In this document: positions 8,183 to 16,839 of the stretch, in pieces
How the letters are laid out: every line of letters begins with the position of its first letter
Numbering within the stretch: the first letter of the stretch is position 1
NCBI RefSeq assembly: GCF_000971255.1
Contig: NZ_BBMC01000002.1
Location: forward strand, 1 to 64,000
Direction of reading: 5' to 3'
From: Demequina rhizosphaerae
GTDB taxonomy: Bacteria > Actinomycetota > Actinomycetes > Actinomycetales > Demequinaceae
DNA: 64,000 nucleotides
Position numbers and translations under genes: made by a program
The notes under the pieces: generated by a model
The model's input: only the letters and a program-made list of their open reading frames with translations
Told to the model about the DNA's origin: nothing
Databases searched by the model: none

Positions 8183-8635
8183 TCAGTTCTCCTCGGCGGG
8201 GGCCTCGGCGGCCTCGTCGGCGACCTCGGCCTCGGCGGCGGCGGTCTCCTCGGCCTTGGCGGCCTCCTTGGCGGCGGCGGCGTCGGCCTTGGCCTTCTCC
8301 GCGGCGTCGGCCTGGGCCTTGATGGCGTCGGCGGCGTCGGTCTTGGCGGCGGCACCCTTGACGGTGCTCACGCCCTTCTCACCCTTGAAGGTGGCCCAGT
8401 CGCCGGTGAGCTTGAGCAGCGCGGTGACCTGCTCCGAGGGCTGCGCGCCCACGGAGAGCCAGTACTGCGCGCGCTCCGAGTCGATCTCGATGACCGAGGG
8501 CTCCTCGGTGGGGTGGTACTTGCCGATCTCCTCGATCGCACGGCCGTCGCGCTTGGTGCGCGAGTCCATGACGACGACGCGGTAGAACGGGGCGCGCTTC
8601 TTGCCGAAGCGCTTGAGGCGGATCTTCACAGCCAT
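8183..8635 (-). CDS. rpsP: Ribosomal protein S16
   Basis: 150 residues. The first about 85 are the conserved bS16 core ([38 protein letters not shown]). The last 60 are an Ala/Glu/Lys-rich tail seen in actinobacterial S16. The ATG at 8635 follows AGAAGGAGACAGCC. A promoter is recognisable at 8755-8784. khpA follows directly. Confidence 0.95.
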   Translation of the reverse strand: MAVKIRLKRFGKKRAPFYRVVVMDSRTKRDGRAIEEIGKYHPTEEPSVIEIDSERAQYWLSVGAQPSEQVTALLKLTGDWATFKGEKGVSTVKGAAAKTDAADAIKAQADAAEKAKADAAAAKEAAKAEETAAAEAEVADEAAEAPAEEN

Positions 8636-8754
8636 GGCTGTCTCCTTCTGAATTCGGTGTGAGCCGGATCTCCACCCCCGGGGAATCACGGGAGCCTCGA
8701 CCTGGCAAGACGAATCGGCGTGCACGGGTAGAGGGCCGTGCGCGCCAGCGCCCC

Positions 8755-8784
8755 ATTGTGCCAGATGGGACGATGCGCGACCAA
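8755..8784 (-). promoter_or_regulatory. Probable rpsP promoter with the 10-mer in its spacer
   Basis: On the minus strand TTGGTC (8779-8784) is followed after 18 nt by CACAAT (8755-8760). The spacer holds a full copy of the dispersed motif (8768-8777), beginning one base behind the -35 box. The leader to the ATG would be about 115 nt. Confidence 0.55.
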
Positions 8785-8797
8785 CCTCGCGCCCCGC

Positions 8798-9574
8798 TCA
8801 CCTCACGCTGGGCCACCCGGGCGACGTCTGCGCATCGTACGTGCCGTCGAATCGGCCGCCCGCGATGAGCAGCACCTCGAGGCCGCGCTCGAGCGCAGCG
8901 GCGACGACGCGCGGCCCTGCCCCGGCGATCGCGGTCGCCCACGCGTCGCACTCGGTGAGGTCGCGACCCGCCACGGACACCTGCATGTAGTGACGCGCGG
9001 TCTCCCCCGTGACGGGGTCCCAGATGTGGTCGACCACCTGCGCGCCGCCCGAGGTCGCGAGCGCGGTGAACGCGCCGCCGAGCTCGACGACGTCGACCAC
9101 CGGGGTGCCGGTCGGGTCGCCGGAGACGCGGGGGTCCGCGATGCCGATCCGCCGCGGCCGGTTCCCCGCCACGAGCACGTCGCCCGAGGCGCCGACCATC
9201 CAGTCGGCGGCGCGGGCCGCGCGCAGGTGGCGGCTCGCGCGCGCGACCGCCCAGCCCTTGACGAGGCCGGTGGGGTCGAGCACGCCGTCCTTGCGGCGCG
9301 CGTCGAAGCCGCCGCCGGTCTGCTCGCGGTACCACTCGCAGGCCTCGAGGACCTCGCGCAGCTCGTGCGGCGCCTCGTCGAGCGTGAGGTCGCCGCGCAG
9401 GTAGCCGCTGAGGTACGAGTGCTCCTTCCACAGCGAGAACACCTCGTCGGCCCACACGAGGCCGGCGTGGAACTGCGCGAGCGCGCCGTCGACCTCGAGC
9501 GGGTCGGCGTCGTCGAGCTCGACGACGAACGGCATCGCCATCGCGTGCACCGTGGTGCGGAACGTCTCCGTCAC
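8798..9574 (-). CDS. apbE: FAD:protein FMN transferase (ApbE)
   Basis: 258 residues, slightly short for the family. ApbE covalently attaches FMN from FAD to a Thr/Ser of extracytoplasmic FMN-binding domains, using Mg2+. Family signatures are DPTGLVKGWAV (about 100-110), GASGDVLVAGNRP (about 127-139), ATSGGAQVV (about 172-180), and C-terminal TECDAWATAIAGAG with the metal-binding Asp. No signal peptide was seen, so the actinobacterial type may act at the inner face or be secreted by another route. GTG at 9574 overlaps the preceding stop (GTGA). Last gene of the six-gene redox operon, whose three FMN-binding proteins are its obvious substrates. Confidence 0.88.
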   Translation of the reverse strand: MTETFRTTVHAMAMPFVVELDDADPLEVDGALAQFHAGLVWADEVFSLWKEHSYLSGYLRGDLTLDEAPHELREVLEACEWYREQTGGGFDARRKDGVLDPTGLVKGWAVARASRHLRAARAADWMVGASGDVLVAGNRPRRIGIADPRVSGDPTGTPVVDVVELGGAFTALATSGGAQVVDHIWDPVTGETARHYMQVSVAGRDLTECDAWATAIAGAGPRVVAAALERGLEVLLIAGGRFDGTYDAQTSPGWPSVR

Positions 9575-10200
9575 AGTCCTGCCTCTTCGAACGCGCCCCG
9601 CAGCGACTCCGTGAACGCGGGCGAGGTGTACGACGCGCCGCTCACGGCCTCGACGTCCCACGTCTGCGCCGCGAGGACCTTCTCGCGCAGCTCCGGGATC
9701 GCGCGCGCGTTGATCTGCACGGACTGCGCGTCCTGCGTGCCCGCCGCGATCGCCTGCACGTCCGTCACCTCGCCGCCGGTCACCGTGATGCGCGCCTGGA
9801 AGTCCCCGCGGGCGTTGGAGACGACCGGGCCGTCGACCGTGGACGATGCGGGCTCGGGGTCGGCCTGCTCGGTGGCGGTGGCCGTCGGCGCGGGGTCCGC
9901 GGTGGTCGCGACGGGCTCGGGGGTCGCGATCGCGCAGTCGTCGTCCTCGGCGAAGTCCTTGTCGTCGTCCTCGTCGTCGCCGCTGTCGTCCGGCTCGCAT
10001 GTGACCGACGGGGTGGGCTGCGGGACCGGGCTCTCGGAGGCCGTGGGGGACGCGGACGGCTCGGCGGTCGTCGGCGACGCGTCGGGGCTCGCCGGCGCGA
10101 CGAGGTCGAGGGTCGGCAGCTCCTTGGGCGAGGCCGCCCAGCCCGCGCCGACGATCGCGGCGCACCCGCCGGCGACCATCACGGCACGGGACGCGCGCAT
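9571..10200 (-). CDS. Secreted FMN-binding domain protein 1
   Basis: 209 residues. An N-terminal membrane/signal segment (about 5-24) is followed by a long Pro/Ser/Thr/Asp-rich linker with an acidic run (about 68-90), then a C-terminal FMN-binding domain (about 125-209). The flavinylation site is the VSGASYTS motif near residue 190, where Ser/Thr receives FMN. It overlaps apbE and follows a second FMN-binding gene by 3 nt. Role inferred: electron carrier on the outer membrane face between the flavocytochromes of this operon and an unknown acceptor. Confidence 0.85.
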   Translation of the reverse strand: MRASRAVMVAGGCAAIVGAGWAASPKELPTLDLVAPASPDASPTTAEPSASPTASESPVPQPTPSVTCEPDDSGDDEDDDKDFAEDDDCAIATPEPVATTADPAPTATATEQADPEPASSTVDGPVVSNARGDFQARITVTGGEVTDVQAIAAGTQDAQSVQINARAIPELREKVLAAQTWDVEAVSGASYTSPAFTESLRGAFEEAGL

Positions 10201-10203
10201 CGC

Positions 10204-10608
10204 CTAGCCCGCCGCCTGGTCGAGCGCGCCCTCGACCGACTCGAGGAAGCCCGGCGACGTGTACGAGGCGCCGGACACGGCCTCGACGTCGGCGCTCTGC
10301 GCCGCGATCACCTTCTCCGCGAGCTCGGGGATCGCGGTCGCGTTGATCTGGAGCGACTGGGGGTCCTGCGTGCCCGCCTCGATCGCGGCGACCTGCGTGA
10401 TCGCGCCGTCCTCGACGGTGACCTGCGCCTGGAAGCCGCCCTTCTCGTTCTCGACACGCGGGCCGTCGTACGTGCCGTCGACGTACGTGGCGGCGGCCGC
10501 GGCGTCGCCGGCGGGCTCCGCCTCAGCGTCCGTGCCGCAGCCCGTCAGCACCGTGGTCGCGGCGCCCGCGAACGCCAGCGCGCCCACCGTCCTGGTCATC
10601 GTCCTCAT
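10204..10608 (-). CDS. FMN-binding domain lipoprotein 2
   Basis: 134 residues. The signal peptide ends in a lipobox LTGC (Cys at about residue 24), so it is membrane-anchored outside the cell. The FMN-binding domain fills the remainder, with the flavinylation motif VSGASYTS at about 113-120. It is closely similar to the C-terminal domain of the next gene (both have AGTQD, SVQIN/SLQIN, and AIPEL). GGGAGAG precedes the ATG. Part of the apbE operon. Confidence 0.87.
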   Translation of the reverse strand: MRTMTRTVGALAFAGAATTVLTGCGTDAEAEPAGDAAAAATYVDGTYDGPRVENEKGGFQAQVTVEDGAITQVAAIEAGTQDPQSLQINATAIPELAEKVIAAQSADVEAVSGASYTSPGFLESVEGALDQAAG

Positions 10609-10618
10609 GCGCTCTCCC

Positions 10619-11962
10619 TCACCATCCGAACCTCTCGCGGTGGACCGCCGCCGCGGGCACGCCGGCCGCGCGCGCGTCGAGCTCCACCGTCTCGGCCCAC
10701 GCCACGGGGCCGCACACGTACACGTCGCGGGACGCGACGTCGGGCACCAGCGCGCCCAGGCTCTCCCCCGCCGCCGTGCCCCAGCCGCCCCCGCGCGGAC
10801 CGGCCACGACCACGACCTCGGCGCCGCGCTCGGCGGCGAGCGCCTCGACCTCGTCGATGAGGGGCGCCTCCTCGCGCGAGCGGACCCGGAGCACGACGGT
10901 GCACGGCTCGTGCGCCTCCTCGAGGAGCGCCCGGATGGGCGTGACGCCGATGCCGGAGGCCACGAGCACCGACCCTGGTGCGGTGCGCTCGACGTCGGTG
11001 AAGATGCCGAGCGGGCCCTCCGCGAGGACCCGCGTGCCGGGCGCGAGCCCGCGCAGCGCGGCCGAGGCGTCGCCCGAGGGCTTGACCGTGATCCGCAGCG
11101 AGTCGGGGCGTGGCGCGCGCGACAGCGACCACGGGTGCGCCTGCGTCCAGCGCTCGCGGTCGAGGAAGCGCCACAGCAGGAACTGCCCGGGACGCGCGCC
11201 CAGCCGGTCGAGGCTGCGGCCGCTCATGACGACGCTGGTCGAGCCGTCGGGCTGCGGCTCGACCGACGCGACGCGGAGGTCGTGGCGCGCGAGCAGCACG
11301 AGGGGGCGGACGAGGCGGAAGGCGAGGAACGAGCCGACGGCGAGGGTCCACAGCGCGAGCCAGAACCACCAGGCCGCGCCGCCGTCGCGGAAGGTCGAGC
11401 CCTCGAGGAACTGGTGCGGCACGACCGCCGCGATCGCGAGGTACACGAGCAGGTGGACGGCGTGCCAGCGCTCGTAGCGCCACCGGGACCGCACCGCGAC
11501 GAGGGACGTCGCGACGACGATGGCGAAGAGCCCGAGCCCGACCTGCGCGGCCACCATGAACCACCCGAGGTCCCACAGCGCGACCGCCTCGGTGAGGATC
11601 GAGCGGCCGTCGTAACGCGCGCTCATCACGAGGATGAGGCCCACGTGGACGAGCATGAGGATGAACGCGACCTTCCCCAGCCGCGTGTGGGTCGCGGCGG
11701 CGCGGTCGTGGCCGAGCGCGCGCTCGACGTAGGGGGCGCGCGAGATCAGGGTGATCTGGGCGAGCACGAGCACCGCGGCGACGATGCCGGCGACGCGGCC
11801 GAGCCCGTAGAGGTGGTCGAGGGGCTCGGTGGTGAGCAGCCCGCCCGAGGCGACGAAGAGGGCGACGCCGACGGCGGCGACCAGGTAGACGGAGGCCTCG
11901 AGCCCGTCCCGCCACAGGCCTCGGCGGGCGGTGCGCCGCGCGTAGGCCTCGAGGGTGCTCAC
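10619..11962 (-). CDS. Ferric-reductase-like flavocytochrome 1 (FRD + FNR domains)
   Basis: 447 residues. About six N-terminal membrane helices of the ferric-reductase-like domain carry haem-ligand candidates (H in THTRLG and LVHVG, and in RWHAVHLLVY and VPHQF). A ferredoxin-reductase module follows: FAD contact HPWSLSRAP (about residue 280), ASGIGVTPIRAL (about 350) for NAD(P), and C-terminal VYVCGPVAW. It should carry electrons from cytosolic NAD(P)H across the membrane. Start GTG at 11962, behind a GGAGG. Paralogous to the preceding gene. Confidence 0.86.
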   Translation of the reverse strand: MSTLEAYARRTARRGLWRDGLEASVYLVAAVGVALFVASGGLLTTEPLDHLYGLGRVAGIVAAVLVLAQITLISRAPYVERALGHDRAAATHTRLGKVAFILMLVHVGLILVMSARYDGRSILTEAVALWDLGWFMVAAQVGLGLFAIVVATSLVAVRSRWRYERWHAVHLLVYLAIAAVVPHQFLEGSTFRDGGAAWWFWLALWTLAVGSFLAFRLVRPLVLLARHDLRVASVEPQPDGSTSVVMSGRSLDRLGARPGQFLLWRFLDRERWTQAHPWSLSRAPRPDSLRITVKPSGDASAALRGLAPGTRVLAEGPLGIFTDVERTAPGSVLVASGIGVTPIRALLEEAHEPCTVVLRVRSREEAPLIDEVEALAAERGAEVVVVAGPRGGGWGTAAGESLGALVPDVASRDVYVCGPVAWAETVELDARAAGVPAAAVHRERFGW

Positions 11963-12050
11963 GGGACCTCCGGGGGCTCGGGGACGGGCTGGTCCGTGCA
12001 ACGCGCGCGGGCGGCCTGACGTTCCTGCGCGCGCACGTGCATCGTACTTG

Positions 12051-13469
12051 CTACCAGGCGAACTCCTCCGCGTGCCGGCGCTCGTCGGGCACCCCGGCGG
12101 CCGCCGCATCGTCCAGCACGGCGTCGACCCACGGCTGGGGGCCGCATGCGTAGACGTCCGCGCCGGCGATCGACGGCACGAGCTGCGCGAGCCGCGTGGG
12201 GAAGGCGGCGGGCGCCCAGCCGTCGCCGCGGCGGCCGACGAGGACGTGCAGGGCGGCGCCGCGCGCGGCGGCGAGCTCGCGGAACTCGTCGAGGTGAGGG
12301 ATCTCCGCCTCGGAGTGCGCGCGCACGATGACGGTGCAGCCGCCCGGCCTGATGTCCGCCGCCTCGAGCAGCGCCAGGACGGGCGTGATGCCGACGCCGG
12401 CGCCGGCGAGGACGAGGTGGTCGCCCGAGCGGGACTCGTCGGTGAAGATGCCGAGCGGACCCTCGACCATGACGCGGGTGCCGGGCTTGAGCGTCCGCAG
12501 CGCGGACGAGCCGTCGCCGAGGGGCTTGACCGTGATGCGCATCCAGCCGTCGCGCACCGTGCGGGACAGCGAGTACGGGTGCGCCTGGCCCCACATGCCC
12601 GCCTGGAGGAAGCGGAAGAGGAGGAACTGGCCGCCCCGGGCGCCGAGCTTGCGGAGCCGGCGGCCGTGCATCGCGATGACCGTCGACCCGTCGGGCAGGG
12701 TGCCGACCGCGGCCACGCGGATGTCGTGGCGCAGGAAGCGGGCCAGGGGGCGCACGACGCGGTACGCGAGGAGCCCGCCGACCGCGACGGTCCACAGCAC
12801 CACCCAGTACCACCAGGCGACGCCCATGCTCATGAAGCTCTCGCCGTCGGTGAGCTGGTGCGGGATGGACAGCCCGACGGCGACGTAGCTGAAGACGTGG
12901 ACGGCGTGCCAGTTCTCGTACCGCCAGCGGCTGCGCACGATCGCGTACGAGGTGATGACCACGGCGCAGAGGACGACGAAGCCGACGCTCGCCATGAACA
13001 TGGGCCCGCCCCAGCCCACGACGAAGTCCCAGGTCTGCGCGAGGAGGCCGGTCTGGGTGGGCATCGCGTAGCCGGCGACGAGCAGCACGATGTGGGCGAT
13101 GATGACGAGGAAGCCGATGCGGCCCAGCTGCGAGTGGACGCGCGCGGCACGGTCGTGGCCGATCGCCTGCTCGACGAGCGGGATCCGGGCGATGAGGATG
13201 AGCTGGGCCATGATCATGGTCGACGCTGCGATGCCGGCGATGCGGCCGAGCGTGATGAGCAGGCCGGCGACGCTGGTGACGTCGACGCTGCCCGAGGCGA
13301 GCATGAACGAGACCCCGCCGACGCCCGCGAGCCAGGCCGCGGCCTCGAGCGTGTCCTTGCGGCGGCTGCGTCCGGCGGCGCGCTCCCGCCGGTCGCGCAC
13401 GGTCGGGTCGACGTAGCGGTGCGGCGCCGGCGCGCGGCGGGCGGGGGTCCGGGGCGCGACGGCGGTCAT
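12051..13469 (-). CDS. Ferric-reductase-like flavocytochrome 2 (FRD + FNR domains)
   Basis: 472 residues with the same architecture as its downstream neighbour: a basic N-terminus, about six helices with histidines in RVHSQLG, IIAHIVLL, NWHAVHVFSY and IPHQL, then FAD site HPYSLSRTV, nucleotide site GAGVGITPVLAL, and VYACGPQPW. ATG at 13469 overlaps the FMN-binding gene (ATGA). The two paralogues may serve different electron acceptors. The DDA near the C-terminus is encoded by a 10-mer copy at 12105. Confidence 0.86.
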   Translation of the reverse strand: MTAVAPRTPARRAPAPHRYVDPTVRDRRERAAGRSRRKDTLEAAAWLAGVGGVSFMLASGSVDVTSVAGLLITLGRIAGIAASTMIMAQLILIARIPLVEQAIGHDRAARVHSQLGRIGFLVIIAHIVLLVAGYAMPTQTGLLAQTWDFVVGWGGPMFMASVGFVVLCAVVITSYAIVRSRWRYENWHAVHVFSYVAVGLSIPHQLTDGESFMSMGVAWWYWVVLWTVAVGGLLAYRVVRPLARFLRHDIRVAAVGTLPDGSTVIAMHGRRLRKLGARGGQFLLFRFLQAGMWGQAHPYSLSRTVRDGWMRITVKPLGDGSSALRTLKPGTRVMVEGPLGIFTDESRSGDHLVLAGAGVGITPVLALLEAADIRPGGCTVIVRAHSEAEIPHLDEFRELAAARGAALHVLVGRRGDGWAPAAFPTRLAQLVPSIAGADVYACGPQPWVDAVLDDAAAAGVPDERRHAEEFAW

Positions 13470-14062
13470 GCGATCCCCGCAACCTGCATCGCGCTGTACA
13501 CGGCCTCCTCGACGGCGTCGGACGTGAAGCTCGCGCCGGACACGTAGCCCACGTTGACGTCCTGGGCCTCGAGGATCGCCTGCTCGAGCACGGGGATGGC
13601 GTAGTCGTTGATCTGCTGCGAGTGGTGGTCGGCCTCGCCGGACTGGAGCCACTCGATCGCGGTCATCTGGCCGTTCTCGACGGTGATCTCCGCCTGGAAG
13701 ACGCCGTAGCGGCTGCTGATCGCCTCGCCGTCGTAGACGGTGGCGCCGCTCGAGTCGGTCGTGCCGGAGTCCGTGGTGCCGGAGTCCGTGGTGCCGGAGT
13801 CGGTGCTGCCGGAATCGGTCGTGCCGGTGTCCGGCGTGGCGGTCGAGGTGTCGGTCGAGGTCGACGAGTCGGCGCCGCCGCTCGTGCCCGAGCCCGAGTC
13901 CGCGGTGCCGGTGGACGTGTCGGTCGAGACGTCGGTCTGCGCCTCGGCGACGGTCTGGGTCGACGCATCGTCCGGCCAGAGGAAGCCGGTGCCCATGACG
14001 GCGCCGGTCGACAGGAGCGTGGCGGAGATGCCGGTGACGAGGATGCCCGATGAACGCTTCAT
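13466..14062 (-). CDS. Secreted FMN-binding domain protein 3 with Thr/Ser/Gly/Asp repeat linker
   Basis: 198 residues. A signal/anchor segment (about 5-28) is followed by a low-complexity linker with tandem TTDSG repeats (about 75-105) and a C-terminal FMN-binding domain. The flavinylation motif is YVSGASFTS, about 22 residues from the end. The DNA of the linker is itself a short tandem repeat and could change length by slippage. First gene of the operon; the stretch upstream holds a promoter-like pair and a GGGGG site. Confidence 0.84.
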   Translation of the reverse strand: MKRSSGILVTGISATLLSTGAVMGTGFLWPDDASTQTVAEAQTDVSTDTSTGTADSGSGTSGGADSSTSTDTSTATPDTGTTDSGSTDSGTTDSGTTDSGTTDSSGATVYDGEAISSRYGVFQAEITVENGQMTAIEWLQSGEADHHSQQINDYAIPVLEQAILEAQDVNVGYVSGASFTSDAVEEAVYSAMQVAGIA

Positions 14063-14068
14063 ACCCCC

Positions 14069-14099
14069 AATATCAGCGGCGGTACCTGAGAGCCCTCAA
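14069..14099 (-). promoter_or_regulatory. Candidate promoter of the flavinylation operon
   Basis: TTGAGG (14094-14099) and GATATT (14069-14074) are separated by 19 nt. The -10-like box ends 6 nt before the ATG, so transcription could start at or next to the start codon. Confidence 0.4.
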
Positions 14100-14133
14100 A
14101 GGTCGACCTGGGAGTTCGCTGGGAGCAGGGGCT

Positions 14134-15207
14134 TCACACCAGCGCGCCGCGCAGCACCACGTGGCGCGGCGAGCACAGCGCGGAGATGCTGTCGCGCGGG
14201 TCCTCGGCGTACACGACGAGGTCCGCGGGGGCGCCCTCCTCGAGGCTGGGCGCGCCGAGGAACTCCCGCGCGCGCCACGACGCCATCGCGACCACCTCGG
14301 CGTCCGGGATGCCCGCGGCGACCATGAGCGCCGCCTCGGCAGGGAGCGCGCCGTGGCCGATCGTGCCGCCCGCGTCCGTGCCGACGAGCAGCTGCACCCC
14401 GGCCTCGTGCAGCGCCAGCGCGTGAGCGAAGCGCCGCTCGTGCATGGGCCGCATGCGGGCCGAGTACGCGGGGAAGCGGGACTCGCCCTGGGCGGCGTAG
14501 CCCTCGAAGTTCGCGACCTGGAGGAGGGTCGGCACCACGGGGATGCCGCGGCGGGCGGCCTCGTCCATGTGGTCGGCGGTCATGCCGGTGCCGTGCTCGA
14601 TGCAGTCGATGCCCGCGTCGAGGAGCCCGTCCATCGTCTCGGTGGCGAAGGTGTGCGCGGTGACGCGGGCGCCGGCCTCGTGGGCCGCGGCCACGCCCTC
14701 GGCGAGCACGTCGTCGGGCCACAGCGGCGTGAGGTCGCCCACCTCGCGGTCGATCCAGTCCGCGATGATCTTCACCCAGCCGTCGCCCTTGCGGGCCTCC
14801 TCCGCCATCGCGGCGGGCAGCTCGGCGACGTCGATCTCGCGCGCGTAGTAGCGCAGGTAGCGCATGGGACGGGCGATGAAGCGGCCCGCGCGGATGAGCC
14901 GCGGCGCCGTGGTGACGCCGTCGAGGAAGCGCGTGTCCGTGGGCGAGCCGGCGTCGCGGATGAGCAGCGTCCCGGCGTCGCGGTCGACGAGGGCCTGCTT
15001 GAGCGCGAGGTCGGGGTCGACCGCTCCCCCGCTGTCGAGCCCGACGTGGCAGTGCACGTCGACGAGGCCCGGCACGACCACGCCGTCCACCTCGTGCCGC
15101 GCCGCCACCGTGGGCGGCTCGTACGTGATCCGTCCCTCCACCACCCAGGCCTCGTCGCGTACGTCGTCGTCTCCGACGATCACGGGCCCGGTGAGGTGGA
15201 GCGCCAT
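14134..15207 (-). CDS. Amidohydrolase-family metal-dependent hydrolase
   Basis: 357 residues. TIM-barrel amidohydrolase with the metal pair HCHVGLD (about 50-56), a candidate bridging Lys in WVKIIADW, His in VTAHTF and IEHGTG, and the catalytic Asp in GTDAGGTIGHG. It is closest in layout to imidazolonepropionase/prolidase-like amidohydrolases; the substrate cannot be read. ATG lies one base after the ffh stop, so it is probably translated from the same mRNA. Confidence 0.82.
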   Translation of the reverse strand: MALHLTGPVIVGDDDVRDEAWVVEGRITYEPPTVAARHEVDGVVVPGLVDVHCHVGLDSGGAVDPDLALKQALVDRDAGTLLIRDAGSPTDTRFLDGVTTAPRLIRAGRFIARPMRYLRYYAREIDVAELPAAMAEEARKGDGWVKIIADWIDREVGDLTPLWPDDVLAEGVAAAHEAGARVTAHTFATETMDGLLDAGIDCIEHGTGMTADHMDEAARRGIPVVPTLLQVANFEGYAAQGESRFPAYSARMRPMHERRFAHALALHEAGVQLLVGTDAGGTIGHGALPAEAALMVAAGIPDAEVVAMASWRAREFLGAPSLEEGAPADLVVYAEDPRDSISALCSPRHVVLRGALV

Positions 15208-15208
15208 G

Positions 15209-16810
15209 TCAGCGTCCCAGGTACTTCGAGAGGTCCGCGTTGAGCGCGTCCCGGTCGACGTCCTGTGGCGCCTGCTGCCCGAGCCCGAAGGCCGAGCCCT
15301 GCGACGCCGCCGGGGCGGATGCCGCCCTGGTGCGCGCTTCGGCCTCCTGCTGGGCCCTCTTCGCCGGGTTGCCCGACTTGCCCTTGACCTTGCGCTGGGG
15401 CGCCTGCTTGCCCTTCGACTTCTTCCCGCCCGGAAGGCCGCCGAACGCGCCCGGGGCGCCGCCGGCGCCTGGCATCTGCGGCATGCTGCCGCCGCGGGAC
15501 ATCGCGCGCATCATCTGCTGCGCCTGCTCGAAGCGCTTGACGAGCGAGTTGACGTCCGAGACCTGCATGCCCGAGCCCTTGGCGATGCGCGCGCGGCGCG
15601 AGCCGTTGAGGACCTTGGGGTTGTCGCGCTCGAGCGGCGTCATCGACTGGATGATCGCCTCGGTGCGGACGAGCTCGCGCTCGTCGAAGTTCTCGATCTG
15701 GTCGCGGATCTGCCCCATGCCGGGAAGCATGGTGAGCATCTTCTTCATCGAGCCCATGTTCTTGAGCTGCTGCATCTGGCTGAGGAAGTCCGCGAGCGTG
15801 AAGTCCTCGCCCTTGGTGACCTTCTCGGCCATCCGCTCGGCCTCGGCCTGGTCGAACGTGCGCTCGGCCTGCTCGATCAGCGTGAGGATGTCGCCCATGT
15901 CGAGGATGCGCGACGCCATGCGGTCGGGGTGGAACACCTCGAAGTCGTCGAGCTTCTCGCCCGTCGACGCGAACATGATGGGGCGGCCCGTGACCTCCGC
16001 GACCGACAGCGCGGCACCGCCGCGCGCGTCGCCGTCGAGCTTGGTCAGCACGACGCCGGTGAAGTCGACGCCCTCCTGGAACGCGGTCGCGGTGGCGACG
16101 GCGTCCTGACCGATCATCGCGTCGATGACGAAGAGGACCTCGTCGGGCTCGGTCGCCTTGCGGATGTCCGCGGCCTGGCGCATGAGCTCCTGGTCGATGC
16201 CCAGGCGGCCGGCGGTGTCGATGATGACGACGCTGTGCTGGCGCTGCTCGGCCTCCTTGAGGCCCTTCTTCGCGACCTTGACGGGGTTGCCGCGGGGGCG
16301 CTCGTCCTCGCGCGTCACGCCCGCCTCGGGGGCGAACACCGGCACGCCGGCACGCTCGCCGACGACCTTGAGCTGGGTGACGGCGTTGGGGCGCTGGAGG
16401 TCCGCGGCGACGAGCAGCGGCGTGTGGCCCTGCTGCTTGAGGTGGTGCGCGAGCTTGCCGGCGAGGGTGGTCTTTCCGGCGCCCTGGAGGCCGGCGAGCA
16501 TGATGACCGTCGGGCCGGTCTTGGAGAAGCGCATCGCGCGGGTCTCGCCGCCGAGGATGCCGATGAGCTCCTCGTTGACGATCTTGACGACCTGCTGGCC
16601 CGGGTTGAGCGCGCCCGAGACCTCGGCGCCGAGAGCGCGCTCGCGGATGTTGGACGTGAAGGTCCGGACGACGGGGACGGCGACGTCCGCGTCGAGGAGA
16701 GCGCGACGGATCTCGCGGATGGTGCCGTCGATGTCCGCCTCGGAGAGGCGGCCCTTGCCCCGCAGGTTGCGGAACGTCTCTGTCAGGCGATCGGAGAGGT
16801 TGGCGAACAC
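15209..16810 (-). CDS. ffh: Signal recognition particle GTPase Ffh
   Basis: 533 residues. N domain (1-90), G domain with GLQGAGKTT (about 107), DTAGR (about 190) and TKLDGDARGG, then the Met-rich M domain (about 300-430: FLSQMQQLKNMGSMKKMLTMLPGMG). A basic Ala/Pro/Lys-rich tail of about 90 residues follows, as in many high-GC actinobacteria. It binds 4.5S RNA and targets nascent membrane proteins to FtsY, which is encoded 3.6 kb upstream. GTG at 16810, 29 nt after glnD. Confidence 0.95.
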   Translation of the reverse strand: MFANLSDRLTETFRNLRGKGRLSEADIDGTIREIRRALLDADVAVPVVRTFTSNIRERALGAEVSGALNPGQQVVKIVNEELIGILGGETRAMRFSKTGPTVIMLAGLQGAGKTTLAGKLAHHLKQQGHTPLLVAADLQRPNAVTQLKVVGERAGVPVFAPEAGVTREDERPRGNPVKVAKKGLKEAEQRQHSVVIIDTAGRLGIDQELMRQAADIRKATEPDEVLFVIDAMIGQDAVATATAFQEGVDFTGVVLTKLDGDARGGAALSVAEVTGRPIMFASTGEKLDDFEVFHPDRMASRILDMGDILTLIEQAERTFDQAEAERMAEKVTKGEDFTLADFLSQMQQLKNMGSMKKMLTMLPGMGQIRDQIENFDERELVRTEAIIQSMTPLERDNPKVLNGSRRARIAKGSGMQVSDVNSLVKRFEQAQQMMRAMSRGGSMPQMPGAGGAPGAFGGLPGGKKSKGKQAPQRKVKGKSGNPAKRAQQEAEARTRAASAPAASQGSAFGLGQQAPQDVDRDALNADLSKYLGR

Positions 16811-16839
16811 GGATATCCCTTCACAACGTGCCCACCAGA

